Of a stretch of DNA of 64,000 nucleotides, positions 32,531-42,718 are shown in pieces. The stretch spans positions 379,999 through 443,998 of the forward strand of contig QKWP01000030.1 of NCBI GenBank assembly GCA_003550325.1. Reading direction: 5' to 3'. Source of the stretch: Gigaspora rosea (taxonomy: Eukaryota; Glomeromycota; Glomeromycetes; Diversisporales; Gigasporaceae). Below the pieces are notes generated by a model, which was not told the DNA's origin, ran no database searches, and saw only the letters and a list, made by a program, of their open reading frames with translations. Numbering within the stretch: position 1 is the stretch's first letter; the number at the start of each line of letters is the position of its first letter. A program made the translations under genes and the position numbers.

Positions 32531-33520
32531 ATCCTTGTATAAGCTTAGTAGATGTAAAATTATTCTACTATCATAATTACAGTAAATTAAAAAGCCAAAA
32601 AAATTTTCAAACTGACTTACATAAGTTTTCAGATTTTATGTAATATAAAATAAAAACACAATTACATTTACTTGCTATTTGGTAACTATAGTATGCATTG
32701 CAAGTGTTTTTATTTTTAGACTATGCAAAGTTGAGTTTTTCTTTTTTTAGATCTCAATTGTGCCAGTTGTTTGATTTATGATTTTTATTTTTTCTGCTAT
32801 TCTTATATAGTGCCCTAATAGAAACCTTAATTTCTATAATTGTTCAATAGGGTTGATAGAAAAAATTGTGACTACAGATCCAATTTTGATTTACTGCTAT
32901 GCAAAGAAACAAATAACCTTGTATAACTTTAGTAAATATAAATATAAATTAAAAAAAACAAAAAAAATCTAACTAACTAATCTAAGTTTTCAGATTTCAT
33001 ATAATGCAAGATGAAAATCAACTATATTTATCTGCTATTCTGGCAACATTATATAATTGTTGTCCTGTAGTTCAATTGTACAATAATTTTTAGTGGCTTA
33101 GATATAGCTAACAAAATTTATAAAAATAATAAATTAATATCAAATTTTTGCTCAAAAACATACTTTACAATCTTTTATAATTGTGCAATCAGACAACAAT
33201 CAGGTGATTGTTTAAGTATATAGTGATCTACAAATTGATCAAAAGTCATATTATTTTGCAAACTATACCAATTTACAGTAAATTAAAAAAATAATAAAAA
33301 ATTCTAACTAACTAATTTAAGTTTTAGATTTCATGTAATGCAAAACAAAAACTTAACTACATTTATCTGCTATTCTGGCAACCATAGTTTTCATTACTAT
33401 TGTTTTTATTTTTAGGCCACACAAAGTTGAATTTTTTTTATTTTTTTTTAGATTCTAACTGTGCTAGTTGTTTATTTTTGACATTTATTCTCATCTGGTA
33501 TCTCCCAATAGGTGGCAATC

Positions 33521-33829
33521 AATTAATCAACAATCATTTACTGACATAACATTTCATTAACAATTATTCACTGATAAGTTCATTTTACTGATAGTTTATT
33601 TTACCAAAGCTTATTTCACTAACAAAGTAATTCTGGTTATTGTTGTTAGGGTCAGGGTAGAATTAGGTCGAATTAGGGCAAAATTTAGTGTGCTTTTTAA
33701 AAAAAACTTGTCAGTGAAATGAGCTTTAGTAAAACAAACTGTTGGTAAAATGAACTTGTTAGTTAGTATTTGTCAGTAAAATGTTATATCAGTGAAGTGA
33801 TTGTCAGTGAAATAATACAAACACTCACC
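33521..33829. mobile_element. Foldback element with telomere-like loop
   Basis: Arms of about 100 bases pair: CATTTACTGACATAACATTT on the left against AAATGTTATATCAGTGAAGTG on the right, with repeated TTCACTGA/TCAGTGAA words. The loop holds TTAGGGTCAGGGTAGAATTA at about 33646. Confidence 0.7.
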
Positions 33830-33968
33830 CAATAGAGGCCTTAATTTTCTGTAATTGTTCAATAAAACTAACAGGAAAAATGTAACTACTAATTCAAATT
33901 TTTGATTCTCTGTTATACAAATAAAAAATTAATATTCATAATTTAGCAGATGTGAATATATATTGTTA

Positions 33969-34184
33969 TAGCTAATGCTGGAGTTCGCTAATGCTAAAGC
34001 TTTGACCTATTTTGATATAAAATTTTAAATTTTTTTTGGATGTTTTTTTCACTTTTTCTTATAGGATTAGGGTAGGGTTTGGGTATAGATTTTATATTTA
34101 TAGAGTATATGTGGATTTTAGCAGGGCTTATAGTTTCCAATTGAGACCACTGAGCTTCAGTATCAGCCAACTTCAGCATTAGCT
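33969..34184. mobile_element. MITE with telomere-like centre
   Basis: Ends TAGCTAATGCTGGAGTTCGC and the complement AGCTAATGCTGAAGTTGGC pair over about 33 bases. The centre has ATTAGGGTAGGGTTTGGG at about 34066. No coding capacity; the open frame at 33994-34191 is inside it and not supported. Confidence 0.7.
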
Positions 34185-34590
34185 GTGACATATATTAAAA
34201 AACAAAAAATCTGACTAATCAACTTAAGTTTCAGATTTTATATATTGTAAAACAAAAAAATTAACTATAAGGTAAATATGGGTATTGTGGTGGGGTTAAG
34301 AATAGACAATAATAAAAATTTACAATATAAATTATTAATATGTCAAATTTGTCCTACAAATAATAGACATGATTTGTTTTACGCCACCAAAAAATTTAAA
34401 TCGGTTTCTTATAAAAGTTATTATTATTTTTTGATTTTCTTGAAAGCAATTAAAAATTGCGATTTTTAATGATTAAGGGTATTGTGGCGGAATGATGTAC
34501 ATCAATCAACAGCCAATCATATGCTACGATCTGCACATATGTAGGTACCAGGTACTGTACGTTCGTACATACGTACGTATGTACAATCCA

Positions 34591-36327
34591 CTAACTAGCA
34601 TTATTTTTTTTCGCTCGTTCTTGTTTTTTTTGCTCCCTAATTTCTTGTTTTTGTGCTTTTTCAAGTTCACGATTAGCACGTTTTAAAGCAGCCTCTTCTT
34701 TTCTCCTTTTTACGTCTTCAGCTTTTTTATTCACCAACTCTTCTGCCTCTTTTATCTCTTGCCAAGGTTGATCGCTAGTAAGAAGCCGTGCAAATGGCAA
34801 AGCTTTTCTTTTCTTTGGTTGTCCATTTGCCTCTTGATCTTTACGCTGAGAAGTTGGGTACTTGAGCACTAGCTTTAAGGGAGAAGTACCGGGATTCTTG
34901 AAGGTCTCCAATTCCTCTTTTATCAACACATTTTCCTCCTTCAGCATTTTATTTTCTATCCTAAGGGCTTCGATCTCAGATCTTAAAAACTCTACTTCGT
35001 TAACAAGATTGGCTCGGGTGAGGTATGAATTAGTTGGTTGGGAATTAACAAAAACTTGGGTAGGTTGTGGATTAGCTTGCACATGTACTTGGTCAAATGC
35101 TTGAATATGTTGCTGGGACGTAGGTATATCAAATTGGTGGGTAGTTAATGAAGGATTGAGATGGTCATTACTAATAGCACTGGGATTAAAGAGCCAAATC
35201 CCCGTAGCTTTAAATGCGTTAGTAATTGCTTCTGGAGTGTAAGTAGAAAGGAATGCGGGCCCAAGTATTTTTGCAAATGAATGCATTGTTACTAACTCTT
35301 TACTATTATTGTAAAGCATTTCACAGCCTTTATCATACTCTTTTTTAAGTTTGGCAAAAGGGAGTTCTGATGGTTGGAGGATATGCGTAGTATGGGGTGG
35401 AAGTGCGTAAAGCAAAATTCCATTTTCACGGCAAAAACTAATGCTACAATAATTAATATAGCTTTTATGTCCATCGAGCATTAGAAGAACAGAACGAGCG
35501 GGTGGAATTGAGTTGATAAAGTGCTCAAGATACATTCGAAAAAGTTCTTCTTTCATGTATCCAGTATCTGTAAAACCCATAACACTACCAGCTGGAGCTC
35601 CATCTAATAAACCCAGGATAACACGAACGCCCTTATAAATAACTAATGGAGGAACATAACCACCAGCAGCTGAGATTGTTGGTGCAACAGAGATATGATC
35701 ATGGACGTTACCATGAGAGACTTTATGAACTTGACGTGCGCCCTTTTGTGCAAGAACCTTTTGGACCTTAGGGGCAATAACAAAGCCTGTTTCATCCATG
35801 TTCCAGATGCGTTCGGCAGTAAGAGAATGTTTCTGAATTACATCGTGAAGCTTATCAAAGTGGTCCTTTACAATGGTTGTATTGGCCCTTTGTGCTCGTG
35901 CCTCTGACAAGGCTTGAGGTACACGAAAAGATAATTCAGAATGTTCCTTCATGAAACGTGCCCACCAGGCCTGACCAGGTCCCTTGTCACCAAAAGGATG
36001 ATCACGATTGTTATTGCGTACAATCTCCATTACGCAATGATTTACACCCGCTCTTGTTAGTCCAAACCCTAATTTTTGCATATTTATACAGTAACCAACT
36101 AACTGCGCTTCTTCATGTTCACTTAAAATTGTAGGAGGGCCAGAACGTTTTGGAGGTCCATTATTTTTTATTGCGCGCCTAAGTGTTGTCTCTGCAACAC
36201 CAAACCTTCGAGCAGTTGCACATACATTAGGACTTTCGGATTTTTCAAGTGCTTGAAGAGCAGCTTGAATAGCTTCTCGATGAGTAGCTTGGTCATTTTT
36301 TTCAATTTTTTTAGATTTAGTTAACAT
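34591..36327 (-). CDS. Pogo-like DDE transposase, intact 578 residues
   Basis: The enzyme that would cut and move the surrounding element. An N-terminal Psq-type helix-turn-helix (about 14-55, with ARRFGVAETTLRRAI) is followed by a CENP-B-type DNA-binding region (about 62-135, WWARFMKEH) and a DDE_1 catalytic domain. Catalytic residues by motif are D178 (WNMDETGF), D285 (LMLDGHKSY) and, 36 residues on, E321 in ILQPSELPF where pogo-like enzymes usually have Asp (QPLD). Residues about 445-480 form a Leu-rich coiled coil (FLRSEIEALRIENKMLKEE), and the last 60 residues are a Lys/Glu/Arg coiled segment. One uninterrupted exon; the length suits the family. Codons are less AT-skewed than the flanks. 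Recent activity is plausible; domestication is an alternative, but matching element ends argue for a transposon. Confidence 0.9.
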   Translation of the reverse strand: MLTKSKKIEKNDQATHREAIQAALQALEKSESPNVCATARRFGVAETTLRRAIKNNGPPKRSGPPTILSEHEEAQLVGYCINMQKLGFGLTRAGVNHCVMEIVRNNNRDHPFGDKGPGQAWWARFMKEHSELSFRVPQALSEARAQRANTTIVKDHFDKLHDVIQKHSLTAERIWNMDETGFVIAPKVQKVLAQKGARQVHKVSHGNVHDHISVAPTISAAGGYVPPLVIYKGVRVILGLLDGAPAGSVMGFTDTGYMKEELFRMYLEHFINSIPPARSVLLMLDGHKSYINYCSISFCRENGILLYALPPHTTHILQPSELPFAKLKKEYDKGCEMLYNNSKELVTMHSFAKILGPAFLSTYTPEAITNAFKATGIWLFNPSAISNDHLNPSLTTHQFDIPTSQQHIQAFDQVHVQANPQPTQVFVNSQPTNSYLTRANLVNEVEFLRSEIEALRIENKMLKEENVLIKEELETFKNPGTSPLKLVLKYPTSQRKDQEANGQPKKRKALPFARLLTSDQPWQEIKEAEELVNKKAEDVKRRKEEAALKRANRELEKAQKQEIREQKKQERAKKNNAS

Positions 36328-36868
36328 TTTTTTTTTATTTAATTAGGTTCTCAAAAAATTTATTTGCGAAGATTTTATTGTAAAGGTATAAGAATTAACG
36401 AAAACAAAAAAAAAATTAAATTTGATCAATACGTAGTAGGTTATTTATGACGCGACTATTTTGTAATGAACAAGCAAATGTAATTTATTTGAGTTTAATA
36501 AATTAGTGGGTAATATTGAATCTAAGTAATGATTACGCGATAACGCGAACCTATTCAAATGAGATTATTTTAATCATTAGATTCAAGTTAACTTAATCAT
36601 TTTAAATCTAATCTCTAGATAGGGCTGCTTGTAAAAGTTCATATACAAGGCCCGGGTTCACCAATGTTTAAACCCTTTAGTAGACCCAGGGTCTATACTC
36701 GCCCAGAGGTTACACTTGTATTTATTGTAGACATTCTAACTATTTGAAAACAACCGTATTTAATTAATAAGGATTCTGTGGTTCGCACCCGAGTCATTCA
36801 TGGTGGGTCTATTATTTTTAGGGAATCAACTTTTACAGTAATACGAGGAATTATCTTTTAAATAATCG

Positions 36869-36975
36869 CTCATACCCGCCATAATACCCATACCCGCCAT
36901 AATGCCCATATCCGCCATAATGCCCATACCCGCCATAATACCCATACCCGCTATAATGCCCATACCCGCCATAAT
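36869..36975. repeat. Subterminal CCGCCATAATACCCATA array
   Basis: Seven head-to-tail units of about 16 bases, variants of CCGCCATAATACCCATA, lie inside the right part of the pogo-like element. The terminal repeats contain the same word, so these are candidate transposase-binding sites. Confidence 0.75.
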
Positions 36976-37140
36976 AGTCACAGATATTATTAATAAAAAA
37001 AGCCTAAATTTTGATAAGTTTACTTAATTAATACTAAAAAAATGAATTGCGTGCATATAAAAAGCCGTTATTGCCTTTACCAAGTATCTAAATTATATAA
37101 GAAATGATAATTTAAAAAGCTTTAAACGTTTGTTTCTTGC

Positions 37141-37254
37141 GACCCATCGATCAGAATCAAACAATTTTAGTACCGATCGGTCCGTCTCGATGAGATGAAT
37201 CGATTGGTACCAAAATTGCCTAATTCTGATCAATGGATCACAAGATATCATTGA
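37141..37254. repeat. Short foldback with shared core inside the pogo-like element
   Basis: ATCGATCAGAATCAAACAAT pairs imperfectly with ATTGCCTAATTCTGATCAAT around a loop near 37185. The right arm continues as GGATCACAAGATATCATTG, a clear instance of the shared core. Confidence 0.65.
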
Positions 37255-37309
37255 ATTTGTACAATCCGCCACAATACCCATATCCGCCACAATACCCATA
37301 ATTACTTTA

Positions 37310-38000
37310 TATACTGGCAATAATAGTGTAGTTAAAGTTTAGTCTGCATTACAATTGTCCTTATTTTTAGAGCATACAAAGTTGATTTTTGCTTTATTTA
37401 GATTCTATTTGTGGCAATTATTTTTTATTTTTTCTACTATTCTCATATAGAGACCATAATTTCCTGTAATTGTCTGGTAGGACTAAAAAAAATAGCTCCC
37501 AATCCAATTTTTTGATTTTTTGCTATGCAAAATAAAAATTAATTTTGTATAACCTTAGTAGATATGAACATTATTCTACTAATTTAAGCAAATTAAAAAA
37601 AGACAAAAAAATTTGACTAACTGTTCTAAGCTTTCAAATTTTATATAATGCAAAATAAAAAATCAACTTTGCATAGCTTATATTTGAGTTAGTTTGTATT
37701 GAATCAATTATTTTTTTTAAGAATTCTGCTACAAAACCTACTTACTATTTTAGTAATCATAGTATGTGGCTTAGGTTGAATTAGTTTGCATTGAAATTAT
37801 TATATTAGATAATTGTAAAAAAAATTCTCTACAAATCTATTTGATAATAATGTATACAAAATTTGCTTACTATTATAATAATACAATAAGTGGTTAAGGC
37901 TTAGTTTGTATTGGAACCATTATGCTTTCTATTGTAAATTAATGTTACAAACCTTATTATTCTGGCAATACTCAGTATGTGACTCATTAATGTATATTAT
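37310..38000. repeat. Degraded satellite-like region, continued
   Basis: Continuation of the arrays at 30600-34265 beyond the inserted transposon; ACAAAGTTGATTTTTGC (37374) and TTCAAATTTTATATAATGCA (37636) match the earlier blocks. Confidence 0.5.
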
Positions 38001-39384
38001 CATATTTTTAGTCTAATATCTACAAAGTGCACATAATAAATGAAAGTCAAAATTTTTAAAAAATTATAGATGACAACTAAAGACATAAATAAGAATACAC
38101 ACATTTAATTTCATGCATTAATTATAATAAATATTGTAACAATTACAATCAGAGATGATTACAATTCTTGTAAAAATAGTATATAAATGCTGACTAATCA
38201 ATTTATTCAAAAATTGCAAATGTTTAAATCATAATAATTACAATTTTGATAAGATAGTAATGAACATAATCCCTATAAAGTTAGCATTATAAATACTAAT
38301 TAATCAGAAATTACAATATAGTTATAGAAATGTAAGCATATCAAAGTATTAACAAATCATATTTTATAAAGAATATTTGCATAAATACTATTATTTTTAT
38401 AATAAAAAAAGAAAAAGAATAAATAGATATGTGCATTTAAAGACTTATAATTGTCAAAAATGCACAAACTTAAAAATCTTATAGTTTTCAGTTATAGCCA
38501 ATATGTAGTTACTGTGTATTAAGAGATTTAAGTTTTTGCATAAATAAAATATAAAAATGTAACTATAATGTCAATTTTTTCATACACATATGCATGATAA
38601 AGCAATTATATGTAACATATAATATTTTTACAATACCTATTAAAATTGAAAAAATCTGATGAACATAGTACCTTCCAAAATAAAAAAATATAGCACACCA
38701 AAAAGTTAAATAGAACTATCACTCCATATTTATATAATCGTACTAGTACAATTACCTCTATTTAGTTAATTTTTGGGGCAGTGTTAAATAAGTTTCATAA
38801 GATAAAAATTATGTAACTTTTAGCATATTGTGTACTTTTATTCTAGCTTAGAGAATATGGAGTGCGTCTTAATAAAATTCAGGACAATTGTACAAAAATT
38901 GGCCAAAAAATTTGTCTGCTAGATGGTTTAAAGAATAGAAAATATTTTTTATAAATCTAGATTTATTCTACTACAAGACAATTAACCAATCAAAATATTT
39001 AGCCAATCAATTGCAATTAAAATTAGTAAATTGTTTAATAATTAGTTTATTTTTTAAATAAAACCATTTCAAATATAAAAATTATTCCAATATTGTCTTA
39101 GAAATTTTTATATGTTTTACAATATTTTTTGGGCAGCTTAGGTTATATAACTTATCTATTAATATGAGCAACTTTACTAAGCAAACTTAAAGTTTCATAC
39201 TGCAATATAACCAGTATTGGCAAATAAAACAATAAACCAAAAGCTTGATACTTTCTTTGTCTTTATATTAAAAAAATTTTTATTAATAATTTGCAATTAT
39301 TTAAATATATATTGTTAGACCATAGTAAAGTAATAAATTTAAAATATTTTTATATTTAATTATTAGAGTAAATTTATTCATTGC
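38001..39384. other. Noncoding AT-rich DNA
   Basis: Nothing beyond AT-rich sequence is visible; no open frame, RNA or repeat could be supported. Confidence 0.5.
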
Positions 39385-39715
39385 CCCATGCGATGCGCCT
39401 TATATGTCGCTCTCCCAATCAAATTTCAAGATCAGGTGTAACATTACATGATCAAAAAATTCAAAACAAATGTTCATTTTGTCAAAAATCGTCTATAACT
39501 CAAAATTGAGTATATGAAACTACTCTTAGGATACTAACAAAAAAAATTCTTGCAAAATTTTACTATAAAAACCCCCCTTTTGCACATACACATAATCTAT
39601 ACCTCACCCTAACCCTATCTAATGAAAAAAGGGTATTTTAATTGTTTTAATTTTACGTTACACCTAATTTTATGATCTGTGGCAGGTGCGACAACATCGC
39701 ACGTGCTATGTATAA
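39385..39715. repeat. Weak foldback with telomere-like tract
   Basis: TGCGATG, TGTCGC and AGGTGTAACATTAC on the left have complements CATCGCAC, GCGACA and TTACGTTACACCT on the right, in mirrored order. CACCCTAACCCTATC lies at about 39605. The pairing is imperfect, so the element is old or the call is wrong. Confidence 0.4.
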
Positions 39716-39902
39716 ATTATTTCTAATTATTAAAATTTAATATATAAAATTTATAATAGAAAAATAAAAAAGTGAATAGAATTAGAGGCCAATAGAACAA
39801 ATATAATAAACTATAACAACTCTGATTATAACATATTAATTAATGATCTGCCAGTCAACTAAAAAATGATCATAGTATAATATGATGCAAATTACTATGT
39901 AA

Positions 39903-40085
39903 ATTACTTATAGTGGAAATGTAGAAATCACCCAAAAAAAACTATTTTTTTTTACTAAGTTAACATATCTTGTCAATTAGTTGAAAGTTGTAAAGTTTAT
40001 TATAATGAATCAAAGTTAGTGAGATTATTAAAATCAGCCCAGTAGATGCTGAGATATCATTGAAATATTATGTAAAATTTTATAT
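39903..40085. repeat. Single arm of a shared-core foldback
   Basis: Contains CAATTAGTTGAAAGTTGTAA and, further on, AATCAGCCCAGTAGATGCTG with AGATATCATTGAAA. It aligns along its length with one arm of the 14217-14750 element and with the complement of 58560-58760, but no partner arm follows. Confidence 0.6.
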
Positions 40086-40567
40086 AATAGAATAATCATT
40101 TAGGCATATTAATCAATACTTTAATAGTTTTTTAACTATTACTTGCATCAAGTTTCTTTTAAAGAAAGTTCAAAGCAAGCCTCTTTTTTCACAATGTGCA
40201 TCTGAAGTGCTTTTCTTTCTTCTTATCAAGTTTGCAATAATGGTCTTGAATTAACAGACTACAAATACTTTTCTTTTCCTAATTCAATATTATTTTAGAA
40301 AATTAATGTAGCTTTTTTGCAAAATGCAAGGGTTTGTTTCCTTTTCCAAAAAGTTCAAAGAACCACATAGTATTCTTGCAAGGGTATCTGAATGCACTTT
40401 TCTAATCGAAGCTATTATTAGGATAATTCGAAGAAATCAATGTGAAGTATTTATTAGTATTTCTTTATACTGGAGCACAGGTTTTGTATGATTTTTATAC
40501 AGCCATAGGTGAACGAGATACAGCCAAGATTTAAGAACGGAAACTTGCCGTTCCAGTGGAGCCGGCT
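40086..40567. other. Noncoding DNA
   Basis: No gene is visible. Words such as CTTTTCTTTC and AAAGTTCAAAG recur but no clear repeat was delimited. Confidence 0.4.
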
Positions 40568-40984
40568 GTCCCCAAATTTCTGGGTCATACAGGTCGAATC
40601 TAGGTCAGCTAAAATTTGTCAGAACTTTCCAGATCTTGTTTCAAAAAGTTTTAAGACTTTGGTCATAATTTGAGTTCATTCCAAATTTTATGTCAGGAGA
40701 TACTGGATCTGTTAAACTTTATCTATTAATTTGCCATTATGTGATATAGGCATACTTATGTGAATTCTGTGGTATTATGTGAAACACAGAAAATCACTGT
40801 CACTGCCTAGTTGTTAGTAGGTTTATAGCAAAATTGCAGCTGGGCATTTTTTACTTAATGAATAGATATGATTTCATTAGTAAAATTTTTTATGACCTTG
40901 GAGCAAAATTGATCAATTCCGATCCAATCGACCATGATTCCGATGCATTCTGACGTATTCCGACCCTGAATTTTGGGACCCTCC
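40568..40984. repeat. Candidate TIR element, GC-richer island
   Basis: GTCCCCAAATTTCTGGGTC near the left end pairs with GACCCTGAATTTTGGGACC near the right end. The sequence is less AT-rich than its surroundings. No target duplication was found and no coding frame is supported. Confidence 0.4.
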
Positions 40985-41098
40985 TGTATGAGTTAACAAT
41001 GGAGCCAGATTATAATTGGGCATGAAGGGAACAAGTGACAAGAAACGAAGTAAGAAAGCGCTGGGATTCACCATTTACTCCCACATGTATCTTTATAA

Positions 41099-41288
41099 GG
41101 CCCAACCAATTAAATTCGGTGGTTTACGTTACATACATCCTTCTCACAAAAGAGGGATGAGAGGAAGTTTATTATAAAAACTTTTCCAAAATTATCCGTA
41201 ATATTATAAAAGGTTTCCGAAATTTTCCTCATATATAGGGCGAAAGCAGAAGGGGTAACATAAACTACCGAATTAAATTGGTCTGGCC
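41099..41288. mobile_element. PIF/Harbinger-like MITE, 190 bp
   Basis: TAA flanks both sides (41096-41098, 41289-41291). Ends GGCCCAACCAATTAAATTCG and complement GGCCAGACCAATTTAATTCG pair over about 36 bases. Three-base TWA duplication and GGCC ends suggest Tourist-like MITEs. It differs in sequence from the one at 27436. Confidence 0.75.
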
Positions 41289-41291
41289 TAA

Positions 41292-41632
41292 TCTCTGTCT
41301 ATACCAGAAACGTAGTACAAAGTAACAAAGTGTATGGTTAACAGGCAAGTTGCTGTGTGCGATCTCTTGAATCTTATTGGATGGCGTATTCGAACTGATC
41401 ATTGGATGTTTGATAACATGATGTATATGATTACTAGCTTTTTGCGTTTGTTTAATGTTATGTTGAAACGTTTTTTGTGTAATTCATTTTGGTAAGCTTG
41501 TGGCTGTGCGCATCATATATATTCTGCCACGAGCGTCTGTACTTGTTATGCCTTGCTACTTTTGGTAATCAATTCGAGGATAAAAAAGGGTATAGTATGA
41601 TTTTCCGATTTTGTTTACTTTATAGATTTTAT
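41292..41632. other. Noncoding DNA
   Basis: No gene or repeat was recognised between the MITE and the tandem duplication. Confidence 0.4.
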
Positions 41633-42382
41633 GCATTCTTTGGTTAGATTTAGATCTGTTTATGCATGATCTCTACTATTGAGCAGGTTTGTTTGCTTGC
41701 TTTTTTTAATTATTATCGAAAAATCATTTGCATGTGATTTTGATATTTTTTATTAATTTCTTAATAATATTAGATCTATGTGGATATTGTGATTTATACT
41801 GTAGGTCTTTGTTTTATTTCGCATGCATTGTAATTAATCTATATATGTTAATTCGTTTTACGTTGAGTTTATGAAAAAATTAATATCAAACAAACGCAAT
41901 CGAGTGATTGACCAGCTAGTCACGATACAGCAATTTAGCGAATCAGTTAACCTGTTTTAGATAATCTAATATCCTTAAATGACTTATTAGATTACGTTAT
42001 AGTTGCTTGAAGCATTCTTTGGTTAGATTTAGATCTGTTTATGCATGATCTCTACTATTGAGCAGGTTTGTTTGCTTGCTTTTTTTTAATTATTATCGAA
42101 AAATCATTTGCTTGTGATTTTGATATTTTTTTATTAATTTCTTAATAATATTTGATCTATGTGGCCGTACTGTAGGTCATTGTTTTATTTCGCTTGCATT
42201 GTAATTAATCTATATATGTTAATTCGTTTTACGTTGAGTTTATGAAAAAATTAATATCTAACAAATGCAATCGAGTGATTGACCAGCTAGTCACGATACA
42301 GCGATTTAGCTAATCGGTTAATCTGATTTGGATAATCTAATATCCGTAAATGACTGATTAGATTACATTATAGTTGCTTGAA
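41633..42382. repeat. Tandem duplication of a 379-base unit
   Basis: Unit 1 (41633-42011) and unit 2 (42012-42382) start GCATTCTTTGGTTAGATTT and end CATTATAGTTGCTTGAA or close to it. They are highly similar by eye, differing by scattered substitutions and a small deletion near 42166 in unit 2. The pair ends about 340 bases upstream of the gene at 42719 and is unlike the other repeats: head-to-tail, recent, with no terminal structure. Confidence 0.85.
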
Positions 42383-42718
42383 AAAAATGAAGTTTTGTTT
42401 TTATACATAGAGAGACGAAGACTTTATTTCACATGCATGCGTTACAGAATCAAATAGCCTGATTAATTAAACTCGTTAAGAACTTTTTTTGTTAATCTGA
42501 TCCGGTAATATTCTCGTTGATAAAGAATGTATTGTGCCGTTGTACTGTTTATAGTATTGATCGAATTTTTTATATCGCCCTTGATAAGCTGTAATTTCCT
42601 TTAATCAGGTCGCAAGTTCTTATTATCGATATACTGTAATAAAAAATCTCGATATATAAAAATTCATTCTGCCCTTGTTGTAAAATTTACCATTGTAGAG
42701 AGTTGAAAAACAAAAAAA
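42383..42718 (+). promoter_or_regulatory. Upstream region of the 42719 gene
   Basis: A gene-free stretch between the tandem duplication and the start codon. The bases before the ATG are A-rich (GAAAAACAAAAAAA), with A at -3, a context usual for fungal starts. No TATA box was placed with confidence. Confidence 0.35.

Larger units (their letters stand above)
32531..34265. repeat. Degraded tandem repeat region, part 2
   Basis: Blocks with TAAGTTTTCAGATTT(T/C)ATATAATGCAAAA recur near 32627, 32987, 33321 and 34222 and again near 37629; blocks with ACAAAGTTGA(A/G)TTTTT recur near 32724, 33420 and 37374. Spacing is irregular, up to about 700 bases. Two foldbacks (33521, 33969) and the pogo-like transposon (34268-37309) have inserted into this array. 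Confidence 0.5.
34268..37309 (-). mobile_element. Pogo/Tigger-like DNA transposon, apparently autonomous
   Basis: TA-flanked element of about 3.04 kb. The left end AGGTAAATATGGGTATTGTG matches the complement of the right end, AAGTAATTATGGGTATTGTG. GGGTATTGTGGCGG words also sit inside the ends (about 34476 left; CCGCCACAATACCC twice near 37265-37300). One intact transposase gene (34591-36327) fills most of it on the minus strand. Upstream of that gene are a CCGCCATAATACCCATA array (36869-36975) and a small hairpin (37141-37240). Confidence 0.8.

Noticed and set aside
34862-35907. Open frames overlapping the transposase gene
   Set aside because: Shadows of the 578-codon frame on the other strand or in another frame.
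36610-36840. MITE inside the pogo-like element
   Set aside because: TTGTAAAAGTTCATA and AATCAACTTTTACAG pair only weakly and no duplication was found.
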